Below are positions 62,144 through 64,000 of a stretch of DNA of 64,000 nt, in pieces. A program made the position numbers and the translations under genes. The stretch comes from Rhodoligotrophos sp. CJ14. Lineage in GTDB: Bacteria; Pseudomonadota; Alphaproteobacteria; Rhizobiales; Im1. Position 1 is the first letter of the stretch. Every line of letters starts with the position of its first letter. The stretch lies in the NCBI RefSeq assembly GCF_038811545.1, contig NZ_CP133319.1, forward strand, positions 3,067,516 to 3,131,515. Direction: 5' to 3'. The notes under the pieces were generated by a model. The model was given only the letters and a program-made list of their open reading frames with translations, was not told where the DNA came from and ran no database searches.

Positions 62144-63343
62144 ATGCCGATAAAGCCTGAAATTGCTGATTTTGAAGCGGAAATGCGGGCCTGGCGCCGC
62201 GACCTGCATACCCATCCCGAGCTGGGCTTCGAGGAAGAGCGAACCAGCGCGTTCGTTGCACGGCAGCTCAGGGCGTTCGGCCTCGACGAGGTGGTGGAAC
62301 GCATTGGTGGCACCGGCGTGGTTGGCGTATTGCACGGGCGCGGTGGAGCCGGCGACAATAGCGGCCCGAGAATTGGCCTTCGCGCCGATATGGACGCCCT
62401 TCCGATCGAGGAGGAGAACGAGTTTTCATATCGCTCCCAGGTTCCCGGCAAGATGCACGCTTGCGGCCATGACGGCCACACGACGATGCTGTTGGGCGCG
62501 GCCAAATACCTGGCCAGCCATCGCAATTTCCGCGGCACTGTCCATTTCATCTTTCAGCCGGCGGAAGAAGGTCTCGGCGGTGCCCAGCGCATGCTGGATG
62601 ACGGGCTGTTCGAGCGCTTTCCCTGCGATGGCGTCTACGGCCTGCACAATTGGCCGCAGCTGCCCGCCGGCACTTTCGCCGTAAGGGCAGGACCGGCAAT
62701 GGCCGCAGCTGACCGATTTGACGTGACTGTGACGGGCCGCGGCGCGCATGGCGCCATGCCGCATCTTTCGATCGACCCCCTGCTGGCAGCGGTGGATATG
62801 GTAAGCGCGCTGCAATCCGTGGTCAGCCGCAATGTCGATCCCCTCGACAGCGCCGTGGTGAGCATCACTCAGATCCATAGCGGCACAACGCACAATATCA
62901 TCCCGGCGGAAGCTCGGTTCGGCGGTACGGCACGCTCGTTCCGGCCCGAGACCCGCGACTTCCTCGAGCGCCGGATCCGCGAGATCGTGACTGGGATTGC
63001 TGAGGCCCACGGCACCACCGCCACGGTCAGTTTTATCAGGCAGATGTCGGCCACGATCAACAGCCCGCAGCAGACGGAATGGGCGAGAGCGGTTGCCGCT
63101 GATCTGGTGGGAGGCGAGGCTGTTCGCACCGACATACCGCCATCCATGGGTGCTGAGGATTTCGGCGAGATGCTCCTGCAGGTTCCCGGCAACTACATTT
63201 GGTTGGGCCAAGGCAAGGGACCGGGTACGCCCATGCTGCATACGTCTAAATATGACTTCAATGACGAGGTGTTGACCCTCGGTGCATCCTATTGGGCAGC
63301 TCTGGTGGAAACCCTGGCCCCATTGCGGCTCACGCCGGGCTGA
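62144..63343 (+). CDS. M20-family amidohydrolase
   Basis: A 399-residue zinc hydrolase of the M20D (aminoacylase/hippurate hydrolase/IAA-amino-acid hydrolase) group. WRRDLHTHPELGFEEERTS near the N-terminus, the metal ligands in GLRADMDALPI and HACGHDGHTTMLLGAA, FQPAEEGLGGAQRML with the catalytic Glu, and PSMGAEDFGEML at the end. It releases an amino acid from an N-acyl derivative. ATG 62144 has a GAGAGGTGAG site; GTG 62132 is an alternative. The MocR regulator is divergent. Confidence 0.93.
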   Translation: MPIKPEIADFEAEMRAWRRDLHTHPELGFEEERTSAFVARQLRAFGLDEVVERIGGTGVVGVLHGRGGAGDNSGPRIGLRADMDALPIEEENEFSYRSQVPGKMHACGHDGHTTMLLGAAKYLASHRNFRGTVHFIFQPAEEGLGGAQRMLDDGLFERFPCDGVYGLHNWPQLPAGTFAVRAGPAMAAADRFDVTVTGRGAHGAMPHLSIDPLLAAVDMVSALQSVVSRNVDPLDSAVVSITQIHSGTTHNIIPAEARFGGTARSFRPETRDFLERRIREIVTGIAEAHGTTATVSFIRQMSATINSPQQTEWARAVAADLVGGEAVRTDIPPSMGAEDFGEMLLQVPGNYIWLGQGKGPGTPMLHTSKYDFNDEVLTLGASYWAALVETLAPLRLTPG

Positions 63344-63397
63344 GCTCAGCATCTCCCCTCGCGGCCTTGGATCTGCGGGGGGCGTATTTACTCGGCC

Positions 63398-63413
63398 ATA
63401 TGATATAACATAT
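63398..63413. promoter_or_regulatory. AT-rich inverted repeat before ridA
   Basis: ATATG-ATATAA-CATAT, a 5-bp inverted repeat with an AT spacer, 38 bases before the RidA ATG. It could be a promoter element or a MocR operator. Confidence 0.35.
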
Positions 63414-63451
63414 AACCAACGGGTAACGCGTCAAAGCGGGGAAGGATTGCT

Positions 63452-63802
63452 ATGGAAGACATCAAGCGCACGGGCCGGATGGCCATAGGCCATAAGGCGG
63501 TCGAGCATCAGGGCGTGGTTTACGTCGGCGGGCTCATCGCCACCGATCTCACGGCCGATATGAAGGGTCAGACGAAACAGATCACCGAAAAGATTGATGC
63601 GGTTCTCGCCGAACACGGCACATCCAAGGACAAGTTGCTCTCGGCCACGATTTTCGTGACGGACTTGAGCCTGCGGCCCAAGATGAACGAGGCCTGGGCA
63701 GAGTGGCTTTCCCCTGAGAACCTGCCGGCCCGTGCGACGATCGGTGTGGCAGATCTCGGGCCGAATGTGCTGATCGAAGTCACCGCGGTCGCCGCGAAAT
63801 AA
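63452..63802 (+). CDS. RidA-family enamine/imine deaminase
   Basis: A 116-residue RidA/YjgF protein: GRMAIGHKAVEHQGVVYVGG, ILATDL-type core (LIATDLTADMKGQTKQI), ATIFVTDLSLRPKMNEAWAEW and ENLPARATIGVADLG, whose arginine binds the substrate carboxylate. It hydrolyses reactive 2-aminoacrylate or imines produced by amino-acid oxidation, fitting the oxidoreductase that follows. Confidence 0.93.
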   Translation: MEDIKRTGRMAIGHKAVEHQGVVYVGGLIATDLTADMKGQTKQITEKIDAVLAEHGTSKDKLLSATIFVTDLSLRPKMNEAWAEWLSPENLPARATIGVADLGPNVLIEVTAVAAK

Positions 63803-63821
63803 GCACCGGAGGGGCGGCTCG

Positions 63822-64000
63822 ATGAGCCAGGGGGGCATCAGCCCGGAACGCCCGGTTGTCGTGATCGGGGCGGGAATTGTTGGTGTGTGCTGCGCGGCCT
63901 ATTTGGTCCGCGAAGGCTTGCCCGTCGTGTTGACCGATCGGCGCGGGCCCGGCGAGATGACCTCCTTCGGCAATCTCGGCGGCATTCAGAACCTTGCGGC
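63822..64000 (+). CDS. FAD-dependent oxidoreductase (DadA-like), cut by window end
   Basis: Only the first 59 residues are in the window. VVVIGAGIVGVCCAAYLVREGLPV is a Rossmann FAD-binding start and SFGNLGGIQ is the DadA/glycine-oxidase-type continuation. Likely oxidises a D-amino acid or amine to an imine, which the RidA protein encoded just before would hydrolyse. An GGAGGGG site precedes ATG 63822. The function is provisional until the rest is seen. Confidence 0.8.
   Translation, partial: MSQGGISPERPVVVIGAGIVGVCCAAYLVREGLPVVLTDRRGPGEMTSFGNLGGIQNLA

Overview
The window looks like a high-GC alphaproteobacterial chromosome, most likely Hyphomicrobiales (Rhizobiales). This is an inference from the 1611-residue NAD-dependent glutamate dehydrogenase, the trx/LON/Trm112/DUF971/ubiH neighbourhood, FNR/FixK-type boxes, cbb3 and bd oxidase genes, and overall protein similarity. 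It has two parts that meet at a tRNA-Gly(GCC) gene at 47181-47255. The left part, 1-47180, is accessory: respiratory, sulfur and thiol-redox genes mixed with an insertion sequence and many gene relics. The right part, 47256-64000, reads as ordinary core genome. The tRNA 3' end faces the accessory side, as expected at an island boundary, but no integrase is visible.

Layout of the left part. 34-1396: 3-oxoacid CoA-transferase subunits. 1440-3307: an AraC-type gene fragment interrupted by a complete IS256-family element whose 8-bp target duplication can be read. 3757-8796: a sulfide/persulfide cluster with two ArsR proteins carrying the BigR/SqrR cysteine pair, DUF2892, DUF442, a persulfide-dioxygenase-like metallo-beta-lactamase, two YeeE/YedE proteins and a SulP transporter. 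9061-10038: broken genes. 10203-13007: a CoA transferase/hydrolase, an SDR and DUF2798. 13221-20250: a GbsR-type regulator, cydDC and cydABX. 20381-23810: an OxyR-like regulator lacking the second redox cysteine, divergent from a second persulfide-dioxygenase-like gene, a 1-Cys peroxiredoxin and an OsmC protein. 23811-24496: relics.

From 25622 to 45196 lies the most interesting block. A QseBC/PmrAB-type two-component system sits beside DsbA-, DsbG-, DsbD- and TlpA-like thiol proteins, two L,D-transpeptidases and a thioredoxin-like protein. Next come a triheme cytochrome, a TsdA-type thiosulfate dehydrogenase, a cbb3-like oxidase whose CcoN carries an N-terminal CcoS/FixS-like segment, CcoO, another triheme cytochrome, a second TsdA-like protein and a CcoI-type copper ATPase. 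Five copies of a PmrA-like box, CTTAAG-N5-CTTAAG or close to it, stand 40-70 bases before five genes or operons across 11 kb, including the DNA between the two-component genes and dsbA. This suggests one regulon coupling periplasmic thiol/disulfide chemistry to thiosulfate-fed oxygen respiration. ArsR and peroxiredoxin genes and relics lead up to the tRNA.

The right part holds a YbaK/ProX-like editing protein, a CnoX-like thioredoxin, LON-domain, Trm112 and DUF971 proteins, a UbiH-type hydroxylase, TesB, the large glutamate dehydrogenase, an APC permease, a sulfotransferase-like protein, and a MocR regulator divergent from an M20 amidohydrolase, RidA and the start of a DadA-like oxidoreductase.

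All assignments come from reading the sequence; no database search was run.
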